Below, piece after piece: positions 22,110-32,989 of a stretch of DNA of 64,000 bases; the first letter of the stretch is position 1, and every line of letters begins with the position of its first letter. Source of the stretch: Megaustenia siamemsis (Eukaryota > Mollusca > Gastropoda > Stylommatophora > Ariophantidae); NCBI GenBank assembly GCA_032433765.1, contig JAVIAB010000073.1, positions 70,507,959 to 70,571,958 of the forward strand. Direction: 5' to 3'. The translations under genes and the position numbers were made by a program. The notes below the pieces were generated by a model. It did no database searches, was not told the DNA's origin, and saw only the letters and a program-made list of their open reading frames with translations.

Positions 22110-22490
22110 GGAACAATTGAAGGTTATGCATGAAAAGTGTTCTTTGCTGCAGTTTCCTCATATTCCAAGTCCGGCTTGTTGCAGGAGCTACTGAGTTAAG
22201 TGCTCTGCGCACACCGTGAGCTGTGTGTCTCATCCGTTTTGATCATGTTTCGATATTCCAATTGCTTTCAATGAATGATGATATCTTATGACAGGGAACA
22301 GTTGGCTGTGTTCACTTTTTGCGCGGTTTCGCCTTATGTCTTTTGGCGTGTGCTGAGACTGCTATGATGGGGACTACAGTTACCTTTCTTTTTTTGGGAG
22401 ATGAGATTCGGATGATTACGCTGGCACGGGCGGTTGAGCAATTATGGATTTCAATTCGTTTGCAGTGATACCGGGCCTTCCATAACCAAA
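22110..22490 (-). repeat. Unclassified dispersed repeat X, copy 1
   Basis: Shares long stretches with 35260-36290 and 44590-44830, such as GGAACAGTTGGCTGTGTTCA. In all three copies one frame (minus here) reads a basic peptide with RYHCKRI, RKVTVVPI and SAHAKRHKAKP. It is a dispersed repeat that may derive from a coding element. Class unknown. Confidence 0.6.
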
Positions 22491-22659
22491 TAACCAAAAT
22501 AACTTAAGTTAATATTAGTGAAACCGATTGTTATTATAGACGTAATCAAATAAATAGAGATTATATATATATATATATACTTTTTTTTTGGTACATTTCT
22601 GGTCAAATATATTCTCACAAAGTAACTGAGTGATGGCAAAATAAAAGAAAAATAAAAAC

Positions 22660-23465
22660 CACTACATCATTGAAACGCAAACGCTACACACAAATACGAT
22701 ATTTAAAAAAAACAATGATCTACAACAATTACTTAATGAAATAAACATGACAATAAAAAAATATGGACTAGATATGAATATCAAAACGACTAAAACTATG
22801 ATCATAAACAAAGAAAATACTCAAAACCCACAAGTGGATATCAAAATTGAAGGAATAGACCTGGAGACAGTTCAGAACTACAACTACTTTGGACATACTA
22901 TAACCAGTGATGGTTAATGTAAAACTGAAATAAACAAAAGAATAGGAATGACAAAAAGTAATTTTAATGTCATGAAGAACATACTAACATCAAAACATAT
23001 AACACCAGGGCTAAAACTAAGAATAGCAAAATGTTACATCTTCTCAATATTCCTGTATGGTGCAGATACATGGACATTAGACAAGAAAACGGAAGAGAGA
23101 ATTAAAGCCTTTGAAGTGTGGATATATAGAAGAATAGGTAGAGTTGGATGGAAGGAAAAGAAAACAAATGATGAAGTCTTAAAACAACTAAAAATGAAAA
23201 GAGAACTACTAAACACAATTCCAACTAGACAAATGCGATTTTTGGGTCATGTTAAAAGACACAACAGCCTACTAAAAGTAATCATGGAGGGAAAATACAA
23301 GGTAAAAAGGTAGAGGCAGACCAAGACTAACATGGACGAGTAACATCAAAAGAGGACAAGTCAATCTATGACAGCCTGCACCATCAAAGCAAGAAACAGA
23401 GTAGAATGGCGATCCATGGTACCCAATCTTCGTTGCGGAGAAGGCACTCGATGATGATGAATTGT
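22660..23465 (+). mobile_element. RTE-A 3' half, plus
   Basis: The RT thumb and C-terminal region of an RTE element. Its 121-residue open frame at 22948-23313 reads [39 protein letters not shown] and FLGHVKRHNS. Upstream, FGHTITSDG is cut by a stop. It ends with a (GAT)n tail. Related copies lie at 30515, 47010 and 52735. 5'-truncated. Confidence 0.88.
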
Positions 23466-23674
23466 GTGATAGGTGATTAATTATGTGAGGACTTTATTGA
23501 GACATCGTATTTAGATACTTCTGAAGACATTTTGTGCATACCTTATTGTTAACTGGTTACCTTTCTTGCTCGGACAGTTCAACTACTCACACGTGGTATG
23601 TGCTCCGCACTTTTATACTAATTTTTGTTTTTCTTTTTTACTTTTAATTTCTTTATGTCTTTGTCACCGTTTGT

Positions 23675-23735
23675 GTGTCCCTAAAGAAGGCGGATTTAAG
23701 CCGCAACGTTGGATCGTTTTGTGTTGTCTTTTATT
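23675..23735 (+). ncRNA. Diverged hammerhead-like motif
   Basis: CTAAAGAAGGCGGATTTAAG then CCGCAACGTTGG resembles the cores at 19660 and 27961, but with CTAAAGA and GCAAC replacing the required bases. If real, it is an inactive relic. Confidence 0.2.
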
Positions 23736-23739
23736 ATCG

Positions 23740-24310
23740 TAAAGCTGTTGACTTTTTTATACTCTTTATTCCTATTCTCAATAAATGGCCATATTTCGAC
23801 TATTAATTAAACCAACCTAACAGAGACACACTAAAGATCTTATCTGTTAACAATTTAATTAATTGATAGGGCAGACAACTGGGTACAGCAAGTTTGTGTT
23901 TCTACCTACCTTTTAATCGCCCCTTTTATCTACCTACTAAAAACCTCTTCCACCTCTTTTTATTTGTCGTGACTTTGTATTTGTTTGTGTAATCGTGTTT
24001 AAAGGAACTATTGTAATGCATTTAAGCGCTATGATGATAAGTCACAAAGCTGTTGCCTGGCCTTTAACAATCTGAAACTTCCGTTAAAAAAAAAAAAATA
24101 TCGTCCGCTGCCAGAACTTATCACAACTTGTGACATGAACCCTTCGCGAATTCACTTATTTTGTAAAAACTAGACAATGACATCATTCTTGGATCTTCCG
24201 ATCTGCTTTGGTGACTAATTAATTTGCTAAACGATCGTTGCTGAAACACGCCGTCTATTTCTGCTCCATTCCGGAATGTGGGCCACTAGTGAGTACTTAT
24301 TTAGTTTCAG
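23740..24310 (+). other. Putative intron sequence, nothing recognised
   Basis: AT-rich. The last 15 bases (CTTATTTAGTTTCAG) form a plausible splice acceptor for the next feature. Confidence 0.35.
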
Positions 24311-24364
24311 TTTTGGAGAAAGTTCTGGGAAACATCAGCGATGCCAGCGGTTGTGGAGCCTGAG
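24311..24364 (+). CDS. Candidate host exon 2 (54 nt, phase 0-0)
   Basis: Between a pyrimidine-rich acceptor TTTCAG and a strong donor (CCTGAG then GTAAGG). It encodes exactly 18 codons, FWRKFWETSAMPAVVEPE. The phase fits both the donor of the candidate exon ending at 15233 (...LTPSE) and the acceptor at 36666. The ATG inside it at 24341 could alternatively be a translation start, making this a first exon. No family recognised. Short exons are easily found by chance; the phase agreement is the main support. Confidence 0.42.
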
Positions 24365-25440
24365 GTAAGGTTAGAGTTTAGTGAATGATTTGAGAGTTCG
24401 TGAATTTGTTTATGGGTGATAGTGTATGTGTAAGTGAGGAAGGAGCTAATGTTTTCATATTTCATTAGTTAAATACAAATGTGTGAGTTAGCAAGCTAGT
24501 GAGTTAGCGGTATAGGAATTGAGTTGATGAAGTCGTTAGTGAGTTAATGAGCTGAATGGTTAGTTAATATTTTGTTGACTTAGTGAGTTCGTTATTATTA
24601 AATGATTAAAAACATAATAAATTTGATAGTAACTCCTTTTTCTCTTTAATTAATTAGTGACTAAGATTTTGACTTAGGGAATTGCATAATTGGACAGTTG
24701 GTAAACACTTTAATAGACGAAATAGATATCTAATTTAGCGATTTGAAGAATCTGTAAGCGGTATAGTGAATTAGTTATCTTATAGAATATGTAGATGCGT
24801 GTGTGAGTGACTCACTTGGAAGTCACAAGCAAGAATGAAGCACCGAGTCAGTAGTTTTCAAGGACATGTTAAGTCATTACCAGCATTAAGCTGGTAATTT
24901 TAATATTTATTTCTTTATTTATTAAGAAATCATTTATGATAATGAGAATGATCATTTTATTATGTGAATACACTGTGTCTGATATTAATAGGTCTTTATT
25001 AAACGGAAAAAATATGATTATGCAAACGATTATTAAATTGTATAAGAAAATGCTCTCACAATTACAGAATACATCAATATGTGAGAGAAATATGTGTCTG
25101 ATTTTGGGTGGAAGAGTTTGATTTTATTGTAAAATGTATTTAATTACGTATAGATTTATGTACATCTGGTTTTGACTATATGTAACTATATCCTTCCTCT
25201 TTCCTCTATATTCACCTAATTACTAAATGATACACCTCTTTGTCGTCCTCCCTTAAAAGGGCGTTAAGCGGGTGTTGATACGCTATGTTATATTTTTTTT
25301 TCAGAAAAGCTGTGATATTTACTCCATTTGGCCCAGTACATCCGATTCCTGCATCACGCTTTTGAGTCCGGGTGTTTTCCCACAGGATCCCTACTCACTT
25401 GTCCAGCCTTGACTGGTTAGTCTGTTTCCATGGACGCCGC
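24365..25440 (+). other. Putative intron, AT-rich
   Basis: It follows GTAAGG. It shows loose TTAGTGAGTTA echoes at 24400-24600 but no ordered repeat. TTTTCCCACAG at 25375-25385 is acceptor-like, but the frame after it stops after eight codons in phase 0. Confidence 0.35.
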
Positions 25441-25445
25441 GAAGA

Positions 25446-27690
25446 GATAAAGTCGTATCTGAATAGCTCTTGTTCACCGATAAAGTGGGATCTGAATAGC
25501 TCTTGTTCACCGATAGAGTCGTATCTGAATAGCTCTTGTTCACCGATAAAGTGGGATCTAAATAGCTCTTGTTCACCGATAGAGTGGTATCTGAATAGCT
25601 CTTGTTCACCGATAGAGTGGTATCTGAATAGCTCTTGTTCACCAATAGAGTGTGATCTGGATAGCTCTTGTTCACCGATAGAGTGGGATCTGGATAGCTC
25701 TTGTTCACTGATAGAGTGGTATCTGAATAGCTCTTGTTCACCGATAGAGTGGGATCTGAATAGCTTTTGTTCACTGATAGAGTGGGATCTGAATAGCTCT
25801 TGTTCACCGATAGAGTGGTATCTGAATAGCTCTTGTTCACCGATAGAGTGGTATCTGAATAGCTCTTGTTCACTGATAGAGTTGTATCTGAATAGCTCTT
25901 GTTCACCGTTAGAGTGGGATCTGAATAGCTCTTGTTCACTGATAGAGTGGGATCTGAATAGCTCTTGTTCACCGATAGAGTGGTATCTGAATAGCTCTTG
26001 TTCACCGATAGAGTGGTATCTGAATAGCTCTTGTTCACCGATAGAGTCGTATCTGAATAGCTCTTGTTCACCGATAAAGTGGGATCTGAATAGCTCTTGT
26101 TCACCGATAGAGTCGTATCTGAATAGCTCTTGTTCACCGATAAAGTGGGATCTAAATAGCTCTTGTTCACCGATAGAGTGGTATCTGAATAGCTCTTGTT
26201 CACCGATAGAGTGGTATCTGAATAGCTCTTGTTCACCAATAGAGTGTGATCTGGATAGCTCTTGTTCACCGATAGAGTGGGATCTGGATAGCTCTTGTTC
26301 ACTGATAGAGTGGTATCTGAATAGCTCTTGTTCACCGATAGAGTGGGATCTGAATAGCTTTTGTTCACTGATAGAGTGGGATCTGAATAGCTCTTGTTCA
26401 CCGATAGAGTGGTATCTGAATAGCTCTTGTTCACCGATAGAGTGGTATCTGAATAGCTCTTGTTCACTGATAGAGTTGTATCTGAATAGCTCTTGTTCAC
26501 CGTTAGAGTGGGATCTGAATAGCTCTTGTTCACTGATAGAGTGGGATCTGAATAGCTCTTGTTCACCGATAGAGTGGTATCTGAATAGCTCTTGTTCACC
26601 GATAGAGTGGTATCTGAATAGCTCTTGTTCACCGATAAAGTGGGATCTGAATAGCTCTTGTTCATCGATAAAGTGGGATCTGAATAGCTCTTGTTCACCG
26701 ATAGAGTGGTATCTGAATAGCTCTTGTTCACTGATAGAGTGGTATCTGAATAGCTCTTGTTCACTGATAGAGTGGTATCAGAATAGCTCTTGTTCACTGA
26801 TAGAGTGGTATCTGAATAGCTCTTGTTCACTGATAGAGTGGTATTTGAATAGCTCTTGTTCACTGATAGAGTGGTATCTGAATAGTTCTTGTTCACCGAT
26901 AGAGTGGTATTTGAATAGCTCTTGTTCACTGATAGAGTGGTATCTGAATAGCTCTTGTTCACTGATAGAGTGGTATCTGAATAGCTCTTGTTCACTGATA
27001 GAGTGGTATCTGAATAGCTCTTGTTCACTGATAGAGTGGTATTTGGATAGCTCTTGTTCACTGATAGAGTGGTATTTGGATAGCTCTTGTTCACTGATAG
27101 AGTGGTATCTGAATAGCTCTTGTTCACCGATAGAGTGGGATCTGAATAGCTCTTGTTCACTGATAGAGTGGGATCTGAATAGCTCTTGTTCACCGATAGA
27201 GTGGTATCTGAATAGCTCTTGTTCACTGATAGAGTTGTATCTGAATAGCTCTTGTTCACCGTTAGAGTGGGATCTGAATAGCTCTTGTTCACTGATAGAG
27301 TGGGATCTGAATAGCTCTTGTTCACCGATAGAGTGGTATCTGAATAGCTCTTGTTCACCGATAGAGTGGTATCTGAATAGCTCTTGTTCACCGATAAAGT
27401 GGGATCTGAATAGCTCTTGTTCACCGATAAAGTGGGATCTGAATAGCTCTTGTTCACCGATAGAGTGGTATCTGAATAGCTCTTGTTCACCGATAGAGTG
27501 GTATCTGAATAGTTCTTGTTCACTGATAGAGTGGTATCTGAATAGCTCTTGTTCACCGATAGAGTGGTATCTGAATAGCTCTTGTTCACCGATAGAGTGG
27601 TATCTGAATAGTTCTTTTTCACCGATAGAGTAGGATCAGTATAGTTCTTGTTCACCGATAGAGTAGGATCAGTATAGTTCTTGTTCACCG
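25446..27690. repeat. 33-bp minisatellite with 594-bp higher-order unit
   Basis: About 68 units of 33 bp (GATAGAGTGGTATCTGAATA, GCTCTTGTTCACC). The block starting near 25451 recurs at 26045, and marker variants such as TGTGATCTGG recur at 25651 and 26245: a shift of exactly 594 bp, or 18 units. Both strands stay open for over 750 codons only because the period is a multiple of three and no unit holds a stop. No gene is claimed. Confidence 0.97.
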
Positions 27691-27882
27691 ATTCTAGCGT
27701 AAACAGTCAGCTATGAGTCGCTAAGTGAGTTTAGACGTGGGCCTTTGCTCTCACATTTGACAGTATGGGAAATGAGTTGCCTTATTCTTAGAGCGGGTAT
27801 TAAATTATATGAGTAAATGAACAACAACCTATGATGAGGATGTAGTAAAGTACCCCTGTCACGCCAAGTGGCGTATAGGGAA

Positions 27883-28014
27883 GAGCCAGTGGTATGGTGT
27901 GCTAAACACTCCAAAGTATGATGACAGCTTTACAAGGAAGGAACACAACACAATACTGATGTTTCGGCCTTTGGCCTTCTTCAGAATACAGGGACAACGA
28001 CAACAAACGGTGAA
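27883..28014 (-). mobile_element. 132-bp insert with hammerhead-like core, 12-bp target duplication
   Basis: Inserted in SINE-1 with GCGTATAGGGAA at 27871-27882 and 28015-28026. On the minus strand it contains CTGAAGA, a perfect GGCC/GGCC stem with an AAA loop, then GAAAC, ATCA and GTA. It is probably the end piece of a Penelope-like or similar retroelement that spreads by reverse transcription. Confidence 0.6.
27961..27984 (-). ncRNA. Hammerhead-like core (CUGANGA, stem II, GAAA)
   Basis: All conserved bases of the central core are present. A two-base helix III with an ATCA loop (AC...GT) could form. The sequences that should make helix I do not pair convincingly, so it may be inactive or need a tandem partner. 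Confidence 0.4.
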
Positions 28015-28190
28015 GCGTATAGGGAATCTGGTGTTAGTGACCATCATTCTATAGACCACATGATTTTTAGGGTAATGTGGTCGGTATTACGCCCTGTGCC
28101 GCTTTACTTTCCCCGGAAAAATCCGGTACCCATTTAAGACTGGGTGAACCCGGAAGCTGTTGGTCAGGATCGAACCCGACCCCTAGTATG

Positions 28191-28498
28191 ATAAGAACGA
28201 GGGTGTTACCAAATGGGGAAATAAGTTCGCCGCAGAATTACATGGTAGCAGTAACCTCTTTGTTGATGTCATGCCACGATCTGCCTTCTGGCTGCGAACC
28301 AATAACCTCTTGAACCATATCGGTGTGGCGGGCAGTAATGACTTTTTATTTTACTTCTCGAGCCTTGTCGGAACAGATGGAACTTCTCTGATCTAATGAA
28401 AAGTTGAATACTAGATATATTCAATATTAAAAGATGCCAACACTACGGTGATTAATGCCATCTTTGCTTCATTAACATGTCTGCTATAGCACAGTTTC
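28191..28498. other. No recognisable feature
   Basis: Spacer between the SINE and the Maverick-like element. The last bases form the left TAGGAA target copy (28499-28504). Confidence 0.4.
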
Positions 28499-28504
28499 TA
28501 GGAA

Positions 28505-29105
28505 AGTAGTGTAGGTGGCTGTGAACTCAACAGAAAAGTGGAATAACATGCACCGAAATACAATAGATTTGGCACCGACTTTGCACCAAAACGGTGCCAA
28601 AAAAAAAAAAAAATTTTTTTCGAATTCGCGATTTTTTCGAACTTCATAATTTTTTTTTTTGGGAAAATTTTTTTGGGAAAAAATTTTTTTTTTGGTGTTC
28701 GTCAGTTTGTCGAATCACTGAGAGCTTAACTCAGGTAAATTCAATGGAGACTCGGTGCTAATCCGGTGATCGTCGCTCCGTGTCCGGTGATCGCCTCGCT
28801 CGTGTTAGAAATTTGTGAAAGAGTATTTTAAAAGAGTATGTGATAAATATGTTTCAAAACGTTAAGAAATATAGTTAAATGTGATAAAACTGATTTTTAA
28901 AAAAGGCGAAATAATAAAAACTATGAAAAAAATAAGTTAACATACTGACGGAAAACTAGTCAAGAAACTGGAATGACATTTTTTGTTGACTGGGCTAGTG
29001 GTACTTGAGGAATGCTATTGTTAGAATCGCTTACAAGGAATCGTGGTCATTGTTAGGAGCTGCATTGTTAGGCTCCGTGTTTAGAGTTAAAGTTAGGTAG
29101 AGGCA
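28505..29105 (+). repeat. Left terminal inverted repeat, outer copy
   Basis: About 600 bp matching the complement of 33705-34306 at near identity. It includes AT-rich homopolymer blocks and a GC-rich segment with GGTGATCGTCGCTCCGTGTC. One 12-bp duplication distinguishes the right copy (GGTGCAAAGTTG region). Confidence 0.92.
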
Positions 29106-29546
29106 TGTGACTAGGGGTGGTATTGTTGTTATAGGGGTGGTATTGTTGTTATTTAAAATACTGGTAATTGGGACTGCGTGACAGGAGGCGACAAGCAATG
29201 ACATTGAAGGTTATTGAAGGCTAGTTGAATGCCGACTTCCGGTCACAAGACCGGAACATGACCGCTCACATGATCGATGACGTTTTAAGGTGACCCGTGA
29301 CATAGCGTTTTTTTTTTTCCCCAGTGCGTGGTGGTCTCGGTAAGAGTCCTGTTTTTCTTTTTTTGTATATAGTTACAGCTCAAGACACAAGTAAATAGTA
29401 TAAGTTTATCATACTAGTGATGTCGATCATTCTATAATAAAGGGCTCAAACCGTAAGTAAAAATTATGTGCTGTAGAGTATATATTTGTTGTTTAAAAAT
29501 TTATTTCTGTGTTGTCAGACACTTAATTTATTTTCCATATCTCTGA

Positions 29547-29550
<4 letters not shown>
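29106..29550. other. Diverged subterminal region of the element
   Basis: GACAGGAGGCGACAAGCAAT at about 29180 is a diverged match to 31438-31475, so this is decayed element sequence. It has a poly-T stretch and no gene. Confidence 0.4.
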
Positions 29551-29577
<27 letters not shown>

Positions 29578-30100
29578 GCCTTCATATCCTTTCTCAATCT
29601 GTTAAAAATCGACTCTAATCGCTTACAAATACTTGATTCTTGAGTGGAATAAATGTGCTGTAGAGTATATATTTTGTTGTTGGGTGATATGCCCTGGTCG
29701 TGTGGTCGTGTGTTATCGCTACCAACATCATCATGTGCCACCCTCATCACCAGCATCAACCCTTCATACCCTATCATCATTTGCCACCCTCAACACCATC
29801 ATCATCCCCCCTTCCTATCATCATCATGTACCTCAACACTATCATCCTGTGCCACCCTCAACATCACCCTTAACATCATCATGTGCCTCATCACCCCTTC
29901 ATATCCTATCATCATGTGCCTCAACACTATCATCAGCATCATCCCCCTTCCTATCATCATCATGTGCCACCCTCATCACCAGCATCAACCCTTCATACCC
30001 TATCATCATGTACCTCAACACTATCATCCTGTGCCACCCTCAACATCAACCTTAACATCATCATGTGCCTCATCATCACCATCATCAAGCCACACAAACT

Positions 30101-30142
<42 letters not shown>
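29551..30142. repeat. (CT)n tracts and CATCATGTGCC minisatellite
   Basis: (CT)n at 29551-29577 and 30103-30142 border an irregular array of CATCATGTGCCACCCTCAAC-type units. The same units occur inverted at 32995-33480, so this is part of the element's inverted structure. Confidence 0.8.
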
Positions 30143-30145
<3 letters not shown>

Positions 30146-30422
30146 GCATATCCAAGCTAACTCAAGTCAAATAAAAAAAACAAATACATCCATGATAAGT
30201 GTAAATGACAAAATTTATTTAAAATATATATATATATATATATATATAAGCATAAATAATAATTTTAAAAAAAACGTCATTTGTTTCCCGGGGCCTGGTA
30301 GGTATCTACAGTCATGGTCCGTTAAAAACAACCATACAGGAGGAGACTCTAGGGGGATAATACAATTAAAAAATTATTAATCTTTTAAATAATCAACAAG
30401 TAGAAAATATAAATCCAAAATC

Positions 30423-30502
<80 letters not shown>
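30423..30502. repeat. (AT)n microsatellite
   Basis: About 40 AT units, directly preceding an RTE-A fragment. Confidence 0.95.
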
Positions 30503-30506
<4 letters not shown>

Positions 30507-30514
30507 ATTATAAC

Positions 30515-30780
30515 AAATAAAAACCAGGGCAAAAAATAAAAATAAAAAACACAAACTAAGAATAGCAAAATGTGATATTTTCTCAATATTGTATGGTGCA
30601 TAAACACATTAGACATGAAAACAGAACAGAACACAAACAAATGAAGTATTAAACAATTAAAAAAAATGAAAAAAGAATTACTAAACTCAATTAAGACATA
30701 ACAAATTAAATTCTTTTTTAGGACATGTTAAAAGATACAACAGTCTACATCAAAGCATGAAAATTAATATATGAGAGTAT
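30515..30780 (+). mobile_element. RTE-A fragment, heavily decayed
   Basis: AACTAAGAATAGCAAAATGT and TTAGGACATGTTAAAAGATA match the RTE-A family (22660, 52735). Several deletions. It is nested in the Maverick-like element. Confidence 0.7.
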
Positions 30781-30790
30781 TAAATATTTA

Positions 30791-31325
30791 AAGGGGACCG
30801 ACTTTGCACCAAAACGGTGCCAAAAAAAAAAATTTTTTTTTCGAATTCGCGATTTTTTCGAACTTCATAATTTTTTTTTGGGAAAATTTTTTTGGGAAAA
30901 AAATTTTTTTTTGGTGTTCGTCAGTTTGTCGAATCACTGAGAGCTTAACTCAGGTAAATTCAATGGAGACTCGGTGCTAATCCGGTGATCGTCGCTCCGT
31001 GTCCGGTGATCGCCTCGCTCGTGTTAGAAATTTGTGAAAGAGTATTTTAAAAGAGTATGTGATAAATATGTTTCAAAACGTTAAGAAATATAGTTAAATG
31101 TGATAAAACTGATTTTTAAAAAGGCGAAATAATAAAAACTATGAAAAAAATAAGTTAACATACTGACGGAAAACTAGTCAAGAAACTGGAATGACATTTT
31201 TGTTGACTGGGCTAGTGGTACTTGAGGAATGCTATTGTTAGAATCGCTTACAAGGAATCGTGGTCATTGTTAGGAGCTGCATTGTTAGGCTCCGTGTTTA
31301 GAGTTAAAGTTAGGTAGAGGCATGT
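30791..31325 (+). repeat. Second, internal copy of the left TIR
   Basis: A direct repeat of 28571-29105 at near identity, lacking the outermost 66 bp. Beyond 31325 it continues into sequence that is inverted at 33478-33700, unlike the outer copy. It is therefore the copy colinear with the gene region. Confidence 0.92.
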
Positions 31326-31586
31326 CGGGGACAGCGGTTCTAAAAGGGGGGGGGTATCTCGCGGGTCGGATGGCGGGTCGTCGTGCGGGTGGGGAAAGGT
31401 GCCTTTATTGGTTATCATCATGTGTGGGTATTAGGCAACAGGAGGCGACATGTAAAAAAAAATGCTGACAAGCAATTATTAGTATCGTTAGCATCATGTA
31501 TTCTGACCTTCCCTCCTTGTTTTCTAACACAACTTCCTAGATTTCTGACCATGCCTCCTAGGTTTCTGACCTTCCCTCCTTGTTTT

Positions 31587-31790
31587 CTAACACAGCTTCC
31601 TAGATTTCTGACCTCCCCTCCTTGTTTTCTGAATCGGCTGCCATTCCCCATAACACCATATAACTTCCTCCGGTACGGGGACAGCTAGCTCGTGAAGGTT
31701 CTGTATAAACTTTTGCACAAATACCGTTTTCCCACACCCGGTAGGACCGGCTATCAGAGCTGTGAAGGGATGATTCCATCGGGGATCCAT
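31587..31790 (-). pseudogene. Packaging-type ATPase remnant (copy B)
   Basis: A P-loop ATPase fragment with Walker A AGPTGCGKTVFV preceded by MDPRWNHPF and followed by WCYGEWQP. It matches the copy at 41492-41950 up to EWQP, then runs into repeat sequence at about 31633, so Walker B and the rest are lost. ATPases with this layout are the A32/FtsK-HerA-like DNA packaging motors of Mavericks and related viruses. That family call is inference. A frame change lies just upstream. Confidence 0.65.
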
Positions 31791-32209
31791 CCTCGCAAGT
31801 GCTACTAACTTTAGTGATTACGCCACCGACGAAAATAACAACGAGTGATTTTAGGTCAGCGCGCGAGGTTTCCCCCTCTTCAACTAACACCTATTTTTAA
31901 AATCCACAACCTATATAAACACTACAGGGGGAGGAGGAGGAGTTTCCTAGTCTCAAGCCGCGTTACCTGAGACCGAATTGTTACACGCATCATATTTCCC
32001 CACACATCACCCCCCTATTGGGTCAGTTCCAGAGGTCACTGAACATGTCGCAACACGACTGATTACCACGCCTGATAACGTATTGCGTTAGCTGCTATAA
32101 ATAGACGGTCCTCGACCCGATAAACGGGTATAAAACCCCCCAGTCGAGCAGTGTACACACACACACATAACCAACGTCTGTTGCCAGGTGGTTTGTTTTT
32201 TCTTTGAAT
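31791..32209. promoter_or_regulatory. Divergent promoter region, copy B
   Basis: It lies between the minus-strand ATPase and the plus-strand PC4-like gene. TATA-like boxes facing the plus gene are at 32096-32103 (TATAAATA) and 32129-32135 (TATAAAA). Both are conserved in copy A (42235, 42271). The stretch CTGAGACCGAATTGTTACAC is also conserved. Confidence 0.5.
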
Positions 32210-32890
32210 ATGGAGTCGTGTAGCTTGAATACGCCAATTTCGTTTGATCTCAGTGATCAGCGCATATTTATGTCACGTGGAAATGAGACTGTAGTTCCAT
32301 TGTCTAAAGATGGCGTTAAGGCAGTCTCGGTTTGTGTTTTTCGTAACAGACCATTGATAATATAAGGACATATAGCGGTGATAGTTTTTTTAAGTTTCCT
32401 ACCAGAACTGGGATAACACTATCGAGAGAGGAATTTATCACGTTAGTCGAGATGCGAGAGGAAATTTTAACCGCTTATGCTAACCTCAACTACACGCCGC
32501 CTGTTGTTAACCAGATCAGCTACACGCCACCTCTCGTTAATCAGATCAACTACACGCCGCCTGTCGTTAACCACCAAAACTACATACCATCTCTTGTTGA
32601 CACGAATCTAATCGACTACACGCCCCCCTTTGTTAATCAGGGGAACTTCGCTCTTGTTAATCAGCCGACAGATCCGGCACCCAATATGAATGCCGCGGGT
32701 GTTTCAGCAGAGTCACCAATTACCTATTCCAGCTTTGATCAAGGTTTTGTCAAAATGGAGGGCGGTTGTGTTTTTGAAGGCTAATGACACTTCCTATGCA
32801 CCCGTGTTTGATAGACATTTAACAAACACTACCACCAAAACAGGAGGGAGGAAACCCAGACGCTTAAAATTATCAACAACCGGACAGTAA
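32210..32890 (+). pseudogene. PC4-like protein gene (copy B), frameshifted
   Basis: Starts MESCSLNTPISFDLSDQRIF at an ATG that copy A shares, and ends in a basic tail GGRKPRRLKL. A shift near 32356-32362 and another near 32765 break it. Between them one frame reads SGDSFFKF, PTRTGITLSREEF, which resembles the single-stranded-DNA-binding PC4/p15 domain (beta strand, GI.L..E, helix). A proline-rich repeat (NYTPPVVNQ, five or so copies) follows. A role in binding the element's DNA or activating its promoter would fit but is inferred. Confidence 0.55.
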
Positions 32891-32921
32891 TATATATGTG
32901 TCGTATATTTGTTGTATTAAT

Positions 32922-32927
32922 AATAAA
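32922..32927 (+). terminator. Poly(A) signal AATAAA, copy B gene
   Basis: It lies 32 bp after the stop of the PC4-like gene and is conserved in position in copy A (43019-43024). Confidence 0.65.
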
Positions 32928-32989
32928 GCTGTGAGAAATATAGAACGAGTTTTGTTTTGGTTTACCATGAATGTGTGAGAGAGATGATT

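Larger units (their letters stand above)
27844..28190 (-). mobile_element. SINE-1 copy, minus, split by a 132-bp insertion
   Basis: Family sequence runs from 27848 to 27882, is interrupted, and continues from 28015 to about 28190 with GGTACCCATTTAAGACTGGG and the B-box region. The tRNA-like head is truncated. Confidence 0.88.

Noticed and set aside
25375..25412. Acceptor-like TTTTCCCACAG before the 33-bp array
   Set aside because: In the phase required by exon 2 the frame stops after eight codons.
25372..27688. Open frames of over 750 codons on both strands
   Set aside because: They are produced by a 33-bp tandem repeat without stop codons; no start context, domain or splice signal, and both strands are open equally.
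29653..30380. His/Pro/Ser-rich frames in the CATCATGTGCC repeats
   Set aside because: Low-complexity repeat read in three frames with no conservation signal.
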